Positions 45,391 through 53,830 of a stretch of DNA of 64,000 nucleotides are shown here, piece by piece. Every line of letters starts with the position of its first letter. Within the stretch, counting starts at the first letter, position 1. The stretch is from Sphingobacterium sp. UGAL515B_05 (lineage in GTDB: Bacteria; Bacteroidota; Bacteroidia; Sphingobacteriales; Sphingobacteriaceae): positions 62,001 to 126,000 of the forward strand of contig NZ_CP109907.1 of NCBI RefSeq assembly GCF_033097525.1, given 5' to 3'. The notes beneath the pieces were generated by a model. It ran no database searches, was not told the origin of the DNA, and saw only the letters and a program-made list of their open reading frames with translations. Made by a program: the position numbers and the translations under genes.

Positions 45391-47049
45391 TTAAACCGGA
45401 AATACCAAGGTGAAGGTGGTCCCCTGTCCCAATTGACTTTTTACTGTAATATCACCGCCTATAAATTCGGTAATCTCTTTACAGAAAGCCAAGCCCAAAC
45501 CGATACTTCCTTGCTGATTATATTGACTTTTTATTCTATAAAACTTTTTGAAGATGTTGTTAAACTCTGCCTTCTCAATACCTATTCCTTCATCCTTAAA
45601 AGTGATAACAAAATTCTTCTTGTTTTGTTGTATCGCAATATCTAAGATTTTATGCCCCGCTTTCGAATATTTATAGGCATTATCGATCATATTTTGAAAC
45701 ACACTACTTAACAGTACCGGATCCGCAAGCATTGATGTCCTTACATCAATTTTTGTGCTAATCTTGAAATCCGCATACTTTATTCTTGACGAAGCGACTA
45801 GATTTTCGGTAAATTCCTCCAAATCAACTTCTTCTTTATTTAATTTTATGGTTTTATTTTCGATCTGACTAAAAGACAACAGCTTATTCATCAAGTTATT
45901 TAATCGGTCCGCCTCCTGATCTAATATATTTCCATACATTTTCCGTTCTTCATCAGAGAGTACCTGTGCACTCTTAATATTATTGCCAGCAATTTTAATA
46001 ACACTCACAGGCGTCTTAAACTCGTGGGTAAGATTATTGATGAAATCGTACTGCAATTTAAAAAGTCTTCCGTTAATTTCTAAATTTCTATAAATTAAAT
46101 ATAATATTGCAATCAAAATAATATAAATCAGGGATACTCCTCCCAATACCGGCCAAAAACTGCGATTTATCTCTTTTGACAGAAAACTTTTACTCGACCT
46201 AAAAAGAAGTTTGTAGTCTGCTAAGGCTCCAGGTAACGGCATCTCCGTTGAAATCTCGTCATTTTCCGGCGTGATCGGAGCACCAACCAGTGGGACTATT
46301 TCTACTTTCTCATAAAGATTTGAATAACTATTTTTTACTTCCAGATACATTGGATCAATCTGAAAATTGAACATATCCTGTTCATATCCGACAGTATGAT
46401 CCAAATTACCTTCCATAATGGACTTATAAACTATTAAGTCATTGACCCTTGGAATATTCAGATAGGTAATCTGCCCCGGTCTTATGGTATAAAAAACCTT
46501 CAGAATATCCTTATCAGAAAGCTTGGCATTCGGTTGCAATTTATCGATATAAGTTGCCAGCTTCACACCAATATTATTAATCTCTTCGGAATGCAAGCCC
46601 ATCTGTCCACGATCCCGAATCGTATTTTTATTCAGGCCAGACCTGGAAACGGTAAAAAAAGTGATGGTTTTCGGTTGAATTCTAAGGTTATTAACAATAA
46701 AACCATAATTCAAGTTATGATCATTATTAAATTGTAAATCAAAAAAACCAATTTCTCTAACGAACGGGTAGGAACTTAATATACTATATGCATATTTCCC
46801 AGCCTGAACTGAATCCAAAAAACCTTGATAAAAAGATACTTCAGGAATTCTATTCTGAAAAAAATCATTGAAAGGAACTAAGGTTTGATCAAATATCTCC
46901 GATTTCCGATTGGTAAATTCGTTCTTAATATGCGATTCTGTATAATTACGCGAAAGAAAAAGGGCAAATATATACAGACCACTAATCACGATGAAAAACA
47001 TCAACAATAATCCGTAGTTTTTTCGATAGCTATATTTCTCTGCTTTCAT
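45391..47049 (-). CDS. sensor histidine kinase
   Basis: A 552-aa membrane kinase. TM1 is at about 13-32 and TM2 at about 299-320, enclosing a periplasmic sensor of about 265 residues with no family I recognise. HisKA contains NLTHEFKTPVS with phospho-acceptor H342. HATPase_c has NMIDNAYKYS (N box), DEGIGI (G1) and GSIGLGLAF (G2). The response regulator is 15 bp downstream and the S9-like lipoprotein 12 bp upstream, a spacing that implies coexpression and possibly physical coupling. Confidence 0.95.
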   Translation of the reverse strand: MKAEKYSYRKNYGLLLMFFIVISGLYIFALFLSRNYTESHIKNEFTNRKSEIFDQTLVPFNDFFQNRIPEVSFYQGFLDSVQAGKYAYSILSSYPFVREIGFFDLQFNNDHNLNYGFIVNNLRIQPKTITFFTVSRSGLNKNTIRDRGQMGLHSEEINNIGVKLATYIDKLQPNAKLSDKDILKVFYTIRPGQITYLNIPRVNDLIVYKSIMEGNLDHTVGYEQDMFNFQIDPMYLEVKNSYSNLYEKVEIVPLVGAPITPENDEISTEMPLPGALADYKLLFRSSKSFLSKEINRSFWPVLGGVSLIYIILIAILYLIYRNLEINGRLFKLQYDFINNLTHEFKTPVSVIKIAGNNIKSAQVLSDEERKMYGNILDQEADRLNNLMNKLLSFSQIENKTIKLNKEEVDLEEFTENLVASSRIKYADFKISTKIDVRTSMLADPVLLSSVFQNMIDNAYKYSKAGHKILDIAIQQNKKNFVITFKDEGIGIEKAEFNNIFKKFYRIKSQYNQQGSIGLGLAFCKEITEFIGGDITVKSQLGQGTTFTLVFPV

Positions 47050-47061
47050 AATCTCCCGTCC

Positions 47062-48948
47062 TTAGTCTATAAGATATTTAGCCAAAAATCGCTCCAACTC
47101 ATTATAGTAACCAAAGACATTCTCGTCCCGTTTAAAAGTTCTATCCTCGTCCTCTTTTAGGATGTATTGTACGGGAATATTATTATTCTTTAATTTCTGT
47201 ACAAATTGATTTGCATCTGTTACCGAACTAAACCGATCCTTTCCTCCCTGTACCAATAGCACCGGTATCTTTACTTTATCCGAATGAAATACAGGGGAAA
47301 TATTTTTAAATAGCTCAGCCTCCCGAATCGGATTCCCAACTACTTGATACATTTTTTGCACATACGATTTAAAATATGGCGGTATATCTCTAAAGTAAGT
47401 GAACAGATTGGTATAACCGGAATAAGACACGGCACATTTATAAAGATCAGAATTAAAACAAGCAGCGTGTAGCGCCGAATAGCCTCCGAAACCTTTCCCT
47501 ACAATAGCGACACGTTCCCGATCAGCAACTCCTTCTTTAATCAACCATTTCACCCCATCAGTAATATCATCCTGAATCTTCCCACCCCACTCCTTAAATC
47601 CCGCAGTCCAAAACTTCTTACCGAAACCGGTCGATCCTCTATAGTTCATCTGAAAAACCAAATAGCCCCTGTTCGCCAGAAACTGTGCTTCGTTATCGAA
47701 TCCCCAAACCTCCCGTCCGTTAGGTCCATCGTGAGGCAATACAACCATAGGCAGATTTTTGCGATTGGAATGAATGGGATAAGTTAAATAACCCGAAATC
47801 TGAATACCATCTCTCGCGGTATAAGTGATATACTCATTTGGAGAAAGTTCTTTATCTTTTAGATCGGAATTATTATCTGTTAACTTCGTTAATTTTTGAG
47901 TCGAAAAATCATAAAAATAAATCCCGCCCGGATTTACGTCCGTATAGGTTTTGATAATGACCTTGTTCCCCGAAACATCAGTATTCAATACCTGAAACTC
48001 AAAGCCATCAATCTGCTTCGACAATTGGTCATATTTCTTTTTGGTAGTCTCATCAAAAAAATGTCTGTTCTGTCTTGATGTGCTATAATTGACAAATAAC
48101 AGCTTATTCTGTTCAGTGAAATACCCCCCAGGGCTCACGTCAACATCTTTATGACTATATAGCTCGCCCAGCTCTCTTTGATTTACTAAATCATAACTTA
48201 CCAAGGCCAGTTTATCCCGGTCTATATTGGATAAAGCATAAATGATGGCATTTGAACTATCCTTATAACCCAGTGGAGTAAAACTACTTTCAACATCACA
48301 TCTTATAATCTCTTTAAATGGTTCTTTTTCTGAGCTTCTATAGAGCACAGATTGCTGTACAGAATCGTTGGCCACAGCCAATCGTACCTGCCCATCATTA
48401 GATACAACCCAGGAGCTCATATTTCCCGGATTCTGTAAAACCAATTCCCGAGGCCTCCCATCTAAATAGATACGATAAATGTCAAAAAAAGAAGAGTCTC
48501 TATCGTTGATCCCCGCTATAAAACTATCACCTCCGGTAGCCATAGCATGAATCCATCGAAACCGACCTCGTACCGGTTTAATCAATGGCCAAATCTTTTC
48601 TGTGTTGATGTCCACAGCATATAAACGTAAACTGTCCTGCGAAGATTGTTCCGTCAAAAAGGAAATTTTTGAATCATTGTTCCAAGCGAAGGATTTTACA
48701 TTAATATCATTTTGATAAGTAAGCTGTTTGGAACTATCCTTATTGATCAAATCTATTAAATAGATATTTTTGCAATGATTATCCAAGCCAATGTAAGCGA
48801 TAAATCGACCATTTGGAGAAATCTTAAAATTTGATTTTTCAGGTGTAGAAAAAAATTGATTTATTGGAATAAGATCAACACTATGTCGTTGACACCCCAA
48901 CATGATCATGGCAGAAAAAAACAAACCTATCCAAAATTTCATCCTCAT
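47062..48948 (-). CDS. S9-peptidase-like lipoprotein lacking catalytic Ser and His (pseudoenzyme)
   Basis: A 628-aa lipoprotein with lipobox IMLGC (C19). An N-terminal beta-propeller-like part (about 30-385) is followed by an alpha/beta hydrolase domain (about 390-628), as in acylaminoacyl/prolyl oligopeptidases. The nucleophile elbow, normally GxSYGGY, reads GKGFGGY: Gly486 replaces Ser. The acid D571 (GGKDRFSS) is kept, but the catalytic His position reads DEDRTF, with Arg603. The frame is intact and full length. I read it as a non-catalytic ligand-binding protein, perhaps an input for the kinase 12 bp downstream. Confidence 0.85.
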   Translation of the reverse strand: MRMKFWIGLFFSAMIMLGCQRHSVDLIPINQFFSTPEKSNFKISPNGRFIAYIGLDNHCKNIYLIDLINKDSSKQLTYQNDINVKSFAWNNDSKISFLTEQSSQDSLRLYAVDINTEKIWPLIKPVRGRFRWIHAMATGGDSFIAGINDRDSSFFDIYRIYLDGRPRELVLQNPGNMSSWVVSNDGQVRLAVANDSVQQSVLYRSSEKEPFKEIIRCDVESSFTPLGYKDSSNAIIYALSNIDRDKLALVSYDLVNQRELGELYSHKDVDVSPGGYFTEQNKLLFVNYSTSRQNRHFFDETTKKKYDQLSKQIDGFEFQVLNTDVSGNKVIIKTYTDVNPGGIYFYDFSTQKLTKLTDNNSDLKDKELSPNEYITYTARDGIQISGYLTYPIHSNRKNLPMVVLPHDGPNGREVWGFDNEAQFLANRGYLVFQMNYRGSTGFGKKFWTAGFKEWGGKIQDDITDGVKWLIKEGVADRERVAIVGKGFGGYSALHAACFNSDLYKCAVSYSGYTNLFTYFRDIPPYFKSYVQKMYQVVGNPIREAELFKNISPVFHSDKVKIPVLLVQGGKDRFSSVTDANQFVQKLKNNNIPVQYILKEDEDRTFKRDENVFGYYNELERFLAKYLID

Positions 48949-49108
48949 AATCCCAAATACATCCTTATCATTTATTCCAAATATTGCAATTAAATACGGA
49001 ATTGCATGAAATGCAACCTTATTTTTACAAGATATAGTAATTAAATGTAATATTCAAACTTATCTCGGTTCTGTCCTTTAGAATCTTTTTTATCGCAGAA
49101 AAATAGCG

Positions 49109-49116
49109 TATTTTTG
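49109..49116 (+). promoter_or_regulatory. -7 element at the start of the DUF4286 gene
   Basis: TATTTTTG ends 4 bp before the ATG at 49120, so the transcript should start at or next to the start codon. A weak TTTT sits at the -33 position. This predicts a leaderless mRNA. Confidence 0.5.
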
Positions 49117-49119
49117 CAT

Positions 49120-49410
49120 ATGTTTTTATACAATGTCTCCGTTATAGCAGAAGAAACAATCCATCAAGAGGTCGTTTCATGGATTCAGGATAATATCGTG
49201 CAATCCCAAAAATTTCAGGTGCATTTTCTGGAAATGCTCCAGTCTCCACACGAAGGTATGACCTACTGCATTCAGGTTATACTCCCTACAGAAGACCATA
49301 TAGCAGATTTTCAGCAAGTACATCTAATTCCATTACAACAACTCATTTCGGAAGTATATAAAGACAAGGTTTTCCTTTTCGACAGTACCATGAAGTATCT
49401 AAAAAAATAA
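49120..49410 (+). CDS. DUF4286-family protein
   Basis: A 96-aa small cytoplasmic protein, beginning MFLYNVSVIAEETIHQEVV, the pattern of DUF4286. The ATG at 49120 is preferred; the frame also has an in-frame TTG two codons earlier. No signal or membrane segment. The family is widespread in Bacteroidota with unknown function and a ferredoxin-like fold is plausible. A -7 element ends 4 bp before the ATG. It converges on the DUF983 gene over a shared terminator. Confidence 0.85.
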   Translation: MFLYNVSVIAEETIHQEVVSWIQDNIVQSQKFQVHFLEMLQSPHEGMTYCIQVILPTEDHIADFQQVHLIPLQQLISEVYKDKVFLFDSTMKYLKK

Positions 49411-49433
49411 AAGAGCTCTTGGAGCTCTTTTAT
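49407..49433. terminator. bidirectional terminator between DUF4286 and DUF983
   Basis: Perfect arms AAAAGAGCTC/GAGCTCTTTT (49409-49418, 49422-49431) with a 3-nt loop and flanking A/T runs. Confidence 0.88.
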
Positions 49434-49882
49434 TTTTTTATTTCATTAATACCGTTACCATCTTCTTCAAGATTCTTATTATTCTTTTCACCTATCTCTG
49501 CCGCCAATTCATAGCGCGGATCATAACTGATTTTTGGCGTTAAAAAATGAAGTAAAATCAAACGGGCATATCTAAAATTAAAAGGTGCGAAGACCAAAAT
49601 GGTTACAGCTAGACCAATCAGATAAGACCAAGGAGACTCGCTTCCTGTCAAAATTGCGATAGCAACAGATACAGTAACAATCTCAGCGACAGACAAAGCA
49701 TAACTCACATACATGGCAGCATAGAAATACCCCGGCTCAACCTCGTACTTGACACCACAATAAGGGCAAGTATCATTCATATGCTGCTTGTGTAAACTGT
49801 ATACCTTTCCTACAAATACATTACCAATATGACACTTCGGACATTTGGAATGTATCATTGCATGGAATTTCGATGTGGGCAT
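49430..49882 (-). CDS. DUF983-family membrane protein with zinc ribbon
   Basis: A 150-aa protein. The N-terminal zinc ribbon has CPKC (14-17) and CPYC (39-42) pairs, and two membrane helices follow (about 55-78 and 82-105). The sequence VEPGYFYAAMYVSYA is typical of DUF983. Its function is unknown; family members often lie near cytochrome oxidase or assembly genes. It is 7 bp downstream of the small CAMC protein, so the two are cotranscribed. Confidence 0.9.
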   Translation of the reverse strand: MPTSKFHAMIHSKCPKCHIGNVFVGKVYSLHKQHMNDTCPYCGVKYEVEPGYFYAAMYVSYALSVAEIVTVSVAIAILTGSESPWSYLIGLAVTILVFAPFNFRYARLILLHFLTPKISYDPRYELAAEIGEKNNKNLEEDGNGINEIKK

Positions 49883-49889
49883 TAAGAAT

Positions 49890-50153
49890 CTATTTTATTT
49901 CGTTTAAAAATTTCTTTGTTACGGGATTCTTCTTACGGTATTTTTTATACCACAAATAACCAAGGCCCGCCGCGGCTAGATAAGGTATTACCAATAGAAA
50001 CAAAATACCGTCATTCAGACCTCTTCCTTGCATATTTCCTTCCTTCGTAGAATTCTCAGCGTTCAATGTACACATCGCACACTGTCCGTACGAAACAGAC
50101 ACAGCCGAGCAGCTTAAGGTAAATATTAAGAGTAAATATTTAAACCATTTCAT
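49890..50153 (-). CDS. small exported membrane protein with CAMC motif
   Basis: An 87-aa protein: a signal peptide or first helix (about 5-22) is followed by QCAMCTLNAENS (C25, C28) and a C-terminal helix (about 49-68), then a basic tail KKYRKKNPVTKK. The layout suggests an inner-membrane protein with its cysteines in the periplasm. I know of similar small proteins next to DUF983 in Bacteroidota but no proven function. A metal or heme-thiol role is only a guess. Confidence 0.8.
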   Translation of the reverse strand: MKWFKYLLLIFTLSCSAVSVSYGQCAMCTLNAENSTKEGNMQGRGLNDGILFLLVIPYLAAAGLGYLWYKKYRKKNPVTKKFLNEIK

Positions 50154-50180
50154 AACACAAAGGTACTGAAATTTTAACGA

Positions 50181-50882
50181 TTAACGTGCCAAAGATTCAA
50201 ATTTATCCCAGAAGCCATCTTTCGGCAAAGAAGCGATCAATTCCATCTTATCCTTTTTTATTGGATGCGTAAATGCCAATGAACGAGAATGTAAACAAAT
50301 ACTGCCCAAAGAACTGCCTCTTGGATATCCATACTTATTATCACCAACAATAGGACAACCCATCGCTGCAAGTTGCGCGCGAATCTGATGTGTACGACCT
50401 GTTAAAGGTTCTACGCGCAGCAAATAGAATCCATTCAACTCACCCACCAATTTATAATCCAACTCGGCATAACTTCCGCCTTTCACTTCGCGTGGAAAGG
50501 CTTTTGTTACCCTTGTTTGTCTATTCCGAACCAACCAATTGATAAGTTTCCCCTCAGTTTTTCGCGGACGCTGTCTGACTATTGCCAAATAGGTCTTTTT
50601 CACATGTCTATCCTGAAAAAATTTATTCATTCGCTCTAGCGCCTTACTTGTTTTGGCGAACAAAATCATACCACTAACAGGTCTATCCAATCGATGAATA
50701 ACACCAACAAATGCTTCATTTGGCTTATCATATTTCTTTTTCAAATATACCTTCACCATATCTTCCAAAGATAGGTCTCCTGTTTCATCCACCTGCACAA
50801 TATCCCCCGCTTTCTTATTTATAGCTATAAGATGATTGTCTTCGTAAATGACGTCTTTATCGGTTATTTCGCTGTGATTCAT
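50181..50882 (-). CDS. RluA-family pseudouridine synthase
   Basis: A 233-aa synthase. The frame extends to 50921, but the ATG at 50882 gives [16 protein letters not shown], the usual start of the catalytic domain. The catalytic aspartate lies in [12 protein letters not shown], and [11 protein letters not shown] is the second signature. No S4 domain is present, so it belongs to the short RluA/TruC-like group that isomerises uridines in 23S rRNA or tRNA. The target position cannot be set from sequence. It is followed by the CAMC/DUF983 pair. Confidence 0.93.
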   Translation of the reverse strand: MNHSEITDKDVIYEDNHLIAINKKAGDIVQVDETGDLSLEDMVKVYLKKKYDKPNEAFVGVIHRLDRPVSGMILFAKTSKALERMNKFFQDRHVKKTYLAIVRQRPRKTEGKLINWLVRNRQTRVTKAFPREVKGGSYAELDYKLVGELNGFYLLRVEPLTGRTHQIRAQLAAMGCPIVGDNKYGYPRGSSLGSICLHSRSLAFTHPIKKDKMELIASLPKDGFWDKFESLAR

Positions 50883-50970
50883 TTCTTTCAAATCTAAAAG
50901 GAGTATCCAAATGCTATACAATACTTAAAGTTTGTTGACCCGGCTCCCCACAATTATGGTATTATTTATT

Positions 50971-51001
50971 AAAAAAGGCCCTACGCAAGCGTACAGCCTT
51001 T
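50971..51001 (-). terminator. terminator of the mla-type operon
   Basis: Outer arm AAAGGC/GCCTTT, inner TACGC/GCGTA with a mismatch between, a U run leftward, 24 bp after the mlaD-type stop codon. Confidence 0.75.
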
Positions 51002-51025
51002 CCTTATCTTCTTTTTTAACACAAC

Positions 51026-52030
51026 TTATTTTGCAGTGTCCGCTTTAAGCAACTCAGCTTTTTTCGCATCCTCCTTCATCTTCTTTTTAAAGAAACCACG
51101 CAACAAGAAATTATGCTGTAGCGCTTCCATATTCTCGTCCAGTTTGGATGTGCTCGAATTTAAATTATTGATTGCCGATTTAATTTGATTTGCCGATGCG
51201 GGGTCATTCAATAACACACCCACCGCATTATCTTTATCATTCAATCGACTTGAAGCATTATTCAAATTGTTGATCAATGCATTGGCAGTCTGAGAGACTC
51301 CTTGCAACTGCGCTGCAGACTGACGCAGGTTAGAGAATATAGCGGTATCAGTCGTTAAATCATGAATCAAGCCCTTATTGCTGTTTAAAGAGTTTGTCAA
51401 GGTAACCAAATTAGCAGATGCCTTGTTCGCATTATTCATTGCAGCACTGATTGACAATAACGTAGCACGCAATGTGTTAACCATAGAAGTATCGGTCAAC
51501 ATCGCTCCCACCATTCCTTTTCCATCCGCCAATCCACGTGATATTTCTACAAAGTCAGTAGTAATCTTTGCTAAGTTTTCATTATTTACCTGCAATGTTT
51601 CCATCATGGCTTCCATGTCCGCAGTCTTCGCCGAACGCAAGAAATCACCTGTCTCCACTGTTGGCGCATTTTGCGACCCTCCAGAAATCACTACGATCTT
51701 ATTACCAATCAAACCGTCCGAGCCCAATTTTGTTACGGCATCTTTACGAATATATTCGGCAGATTTCTCCTCGATTGTCAATACCACCTCAACATCCTGC
51801 ACACTTTTAAAATGTATATTCTTAATGATCCCTACCTTAACCCCAGAAAACCACACATTACTTCCCACTTTCAATCCAGCGACATCGGGAAATGAAGTCG
51901 TAATTTCGATATTTCTAGTAAATTTCTTTTGCTGGCTACCCAAAATAAAAATACCCGCTAAAAGAATCAATACGCCTAAAAAAACAAAAATACCGACAAT
52001 GATTGCTCTTTTATTTTCTGCCTTACTCAT
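51026..52030 (-). CDS. mlaD: MlaD-family (MCE) lipid-transport protein
   Basis: A 334-aa periplasmic protein anchored by an N-terminal helix (about 9-31; AIIVGIFVFLGVLILLAGIF). The MCE domain is at about 37-115 (TSFPDVAGLKVGSNVWFSGVKVG). A long C-terminal region (about 130-315) is alpha-helical with Asn/Ala/Leu repeats and could form a coiled-coil tube. MlaD rings carry phospholipid between the membranes. It is 5 bp downstream of the ATPase. The operon lacks visible mlaB and mlaC genes, as is common in Bacteroidota. Confidence 0.94.
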   Translation of the reverse strand: MSKAENKRAIIVGIFVFLGVLILLAGIFILGSQQKKFTRNIEITTSFPDVAGLKVGSNVWFSGVKVGIIKNIHFKSVQDVEVVLTIEEKSAEYIRKDAVTKLGSDGLIGNKIVVISGGSQNAPTVETGDFLRSAKTADMEAMMETLQVNNENLAKITTDFVEISRGLADGKGMVGAMLTDTSMVNTLRATLLSISAAMNNANKASANLVTLTNSLNSNKGLIHDLTTDTAIFSNLRQSAAQLQGVSQTANALINNLNNASSRLNDKDNAVGVLLNDPASANQIKSAINNLNSSTSKLDENMEALQHNFLLRGFFKKKMKEDAKKAELLKADTAK

Positions 52031-52035
52031 GTATA

Positions 52036-52809
52036 TTATAGAATAAAATTATAATTATAAAACGCTCTTACACGTGCGTCATCTGTATCAAAAATCTCTT
52101 CAAAAGACCCCTGTCTTTCAAACTTGCCATCCAACAACATTACAATACGGTCGCCCACCTCTTTCGCACAAGCCAAATCGTGGGTAATAATAATTGAAGC
52201 TGTTTTATACCTCTCCTGAACCTCATTAATCAATCCATTAATCTCCAAACAAGTGATCGGATCCAGTCCCGCTGTTGGCTCGTCGTACATCATGATTTCA
52301 GGTCTAAGAATCAGTGTACGCGCGATACCAATTCGCTTACGCTGTCCACCTGACAACTCCGATGGCATCTGATTGATCGCCTGCGAAAGCCCTACTCCAT
52401 CCAAAACCTCTTCGACAGCGTGGTTGATCTCCGAACGTGTTAAGTTACGTTTATTTCGAACCAATGGAAATTCTAAATTTTCGCGCACAGTCATACTGTC
52501 ATAAAGTGCACTATTCTGAAAAGAAAACCCTATTTTCAAACGTAATTCACGCAGTTCACGATCATTTAATTCAAGAACTGACTCACCCAAAACATTGATC
52601 GTTCCTTCATCCGGTCTTAATAAGCCCGAAATCAATTTGATCAACACTGATTTCCCCGTTCCAGAACGCCCAAGCACAACGAGGTTTTCTTCTTTATATA
52701 AATCCAGGTTGACACCACGTAGGACGTGATTATCACCGAAAGATTTGCTAACATCCCTAATTTCAATGACCGGCTTCGAATGGTCGATGGTTGATTTAAT
52801 CTTTTCCAT
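52036..52809 (-). CDS. mlaF: MlaF-family ABC ATPase
   Basis: A 257-aa ATPase. Walker A is LGRSGTGKSVLIK, signature SELSGGQRKRIGIARTL, Walker B IMMYDEPTAGLDP and the H-loop IIITHD. The C-terminal extension to NYNFIL matches the family. It energises phospholipid transport with the permease overlapping just upstream (6 bp gap) and the MCE protein downstream. Confidence 0.96.
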   Translation of the reverse strand: MEKIKSTIDHSKPVIEIRDVSKSFGDNHVLRGVNLDLYKEENLVVLGRSGTGKSVLIKLISGLLRPDEGTINVLGESVLELNDRELRELRLKIGFSFQNSALYDSMTVRENLEFPLVRNKRNLTRSEINHAVEEVLDGVGLSQAINQMPSELSGGQRKRIGIARTLILRPEIMMYDEPTAGLDPITCLEINGLINEVQERYKTASIIITHDLACAKEVGDRIVMLLDGKFERQGSFEEIFDTDDARVRAFYNYNFIL

Positions 52810-52815
52810 AGCTCG

Positions 52816-53574
52816 CTATCCAAAGAACGATAAAACTTGAACAATAATTATTTCCTCAATAAATACAAGGAACATCGAAGCGACAACGGCCGCATTGGCT
52901 GCCTTACCCACACCTTCAGTCCCCTTTGAAGAAAAATAACCGCAATAACAACTTACTGCTCCAATGGTAAAACCAAATATAACCGCACGCAAAACCATAG
53001 CGCCCAAATCCTTAAACGCTATCGTCTCAAATACCTGCGTAAAAAAACTCAAAAAGCTTAAGTCGTCTTTACTCATCATACTTAGGTAACCGCCTAAAAG
53101 ACCTATCCCTGCTACATAAAAACACAGTACAGGAATTCCAATAGTTGTAGCTAATATTCTACTTACAATAAGATACTTATATGGATTGGTTCCCGAAACT
53201 TCCATCGCATCGATTTGCTCCGTGACATTCATCGAACTTAGTTCCGCACCAATTTGCGAGCCCACTTTACCCGAAGCTATTAAAGCTGTCACCAGGGGTG
53301 CAAGAGCACGAACAATAGCAATCGAAATAAGCGAAGGCAACATCGAAGTCGCCCCAAATTCTTCCAAAGAAGGACGCGATTGTTTTGTAAAAACAAATCC
53401 AACAATAAACCCCGTTAAACTAATCAAAGGCAAAGATTTGTAGCCTATTTCATAGCACTGGCGGACAATTTCTTTAAATTCATATGGTGGAGTTACCAAT
53501 TCGCGCCAAAACCGTAGCAAAAAACGGTGAATGTTTGCGAATTCTAGAAAAAAAGTCTGAAGTTTTTTAGCCAT
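52816..53574 (-). CDS. mlaE: MlaE-family ABC permease
   Basis: A 252-aa inner-membrane permease. Five or so hydrophobic segments and the family motif GSQIGAELSSMNVTEQIDAMEVSGTNPYKYL (split around about 105-135) identify MlaE/YrbE. The N-terminal amphipathic helix LLRFWRELVTPPYEF is also typical. First gene of the permease-ATPase-MCE operon that maintains outer-membrane lipid asymmetry. No clear promoter element was recognised in the 256-bp upstream gap. Confidence 0.95.
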   Translation of the reverse strand: MAKKLQTFFLEFANIHRFLLRFWRELVTPPYEFKEIVRQCYEIGYKSLPLISLTGFIVGFVFTKQSRPSLEEFGATSMLPSLISIAIVRALAPLVTALIASGKVGSQIGAELSSMNVTEQIDAMEVSGTNPYKYLIVSRILATTIGIPVLCFYVAGIGLLGGYLSMMSKDDLSFLSFFTQVFETIAFKDLGAMVLRAVIFGFTIGAVSCYCGYFSSKGTEGVGKAANAAVVASMFLVFIEEIIIVQVLSFFG

Positions 53575-53830
53575 TTAAATGATGTCTATTTCAAATTAAT
53601 GTGTCTTAAAACACGTCTTATGCTGAACAAACACGTAGCAATTCGAGCGGTAAAGGTAAATAAAAAATATGTATCTAAAATTGTCGTTTATGTAAAAAGA
53701 TCATCAATTTGACTTTTATATAAAAAAAATCAGATTTCCAGTGTACCGATTAAACCATTTTATACGTTATGCTGTCATAATAACAAAGACAACACAATAG
53801 AGTTTTGTCATACTTTTAAATATTACGGAA

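Noticed and set aside
51378..52046. 222-codon plus-strand frame opposite mlaD
   Set aside because: Entirely antisense to a clear MCE gene, with no motif; long only because of codon bias.
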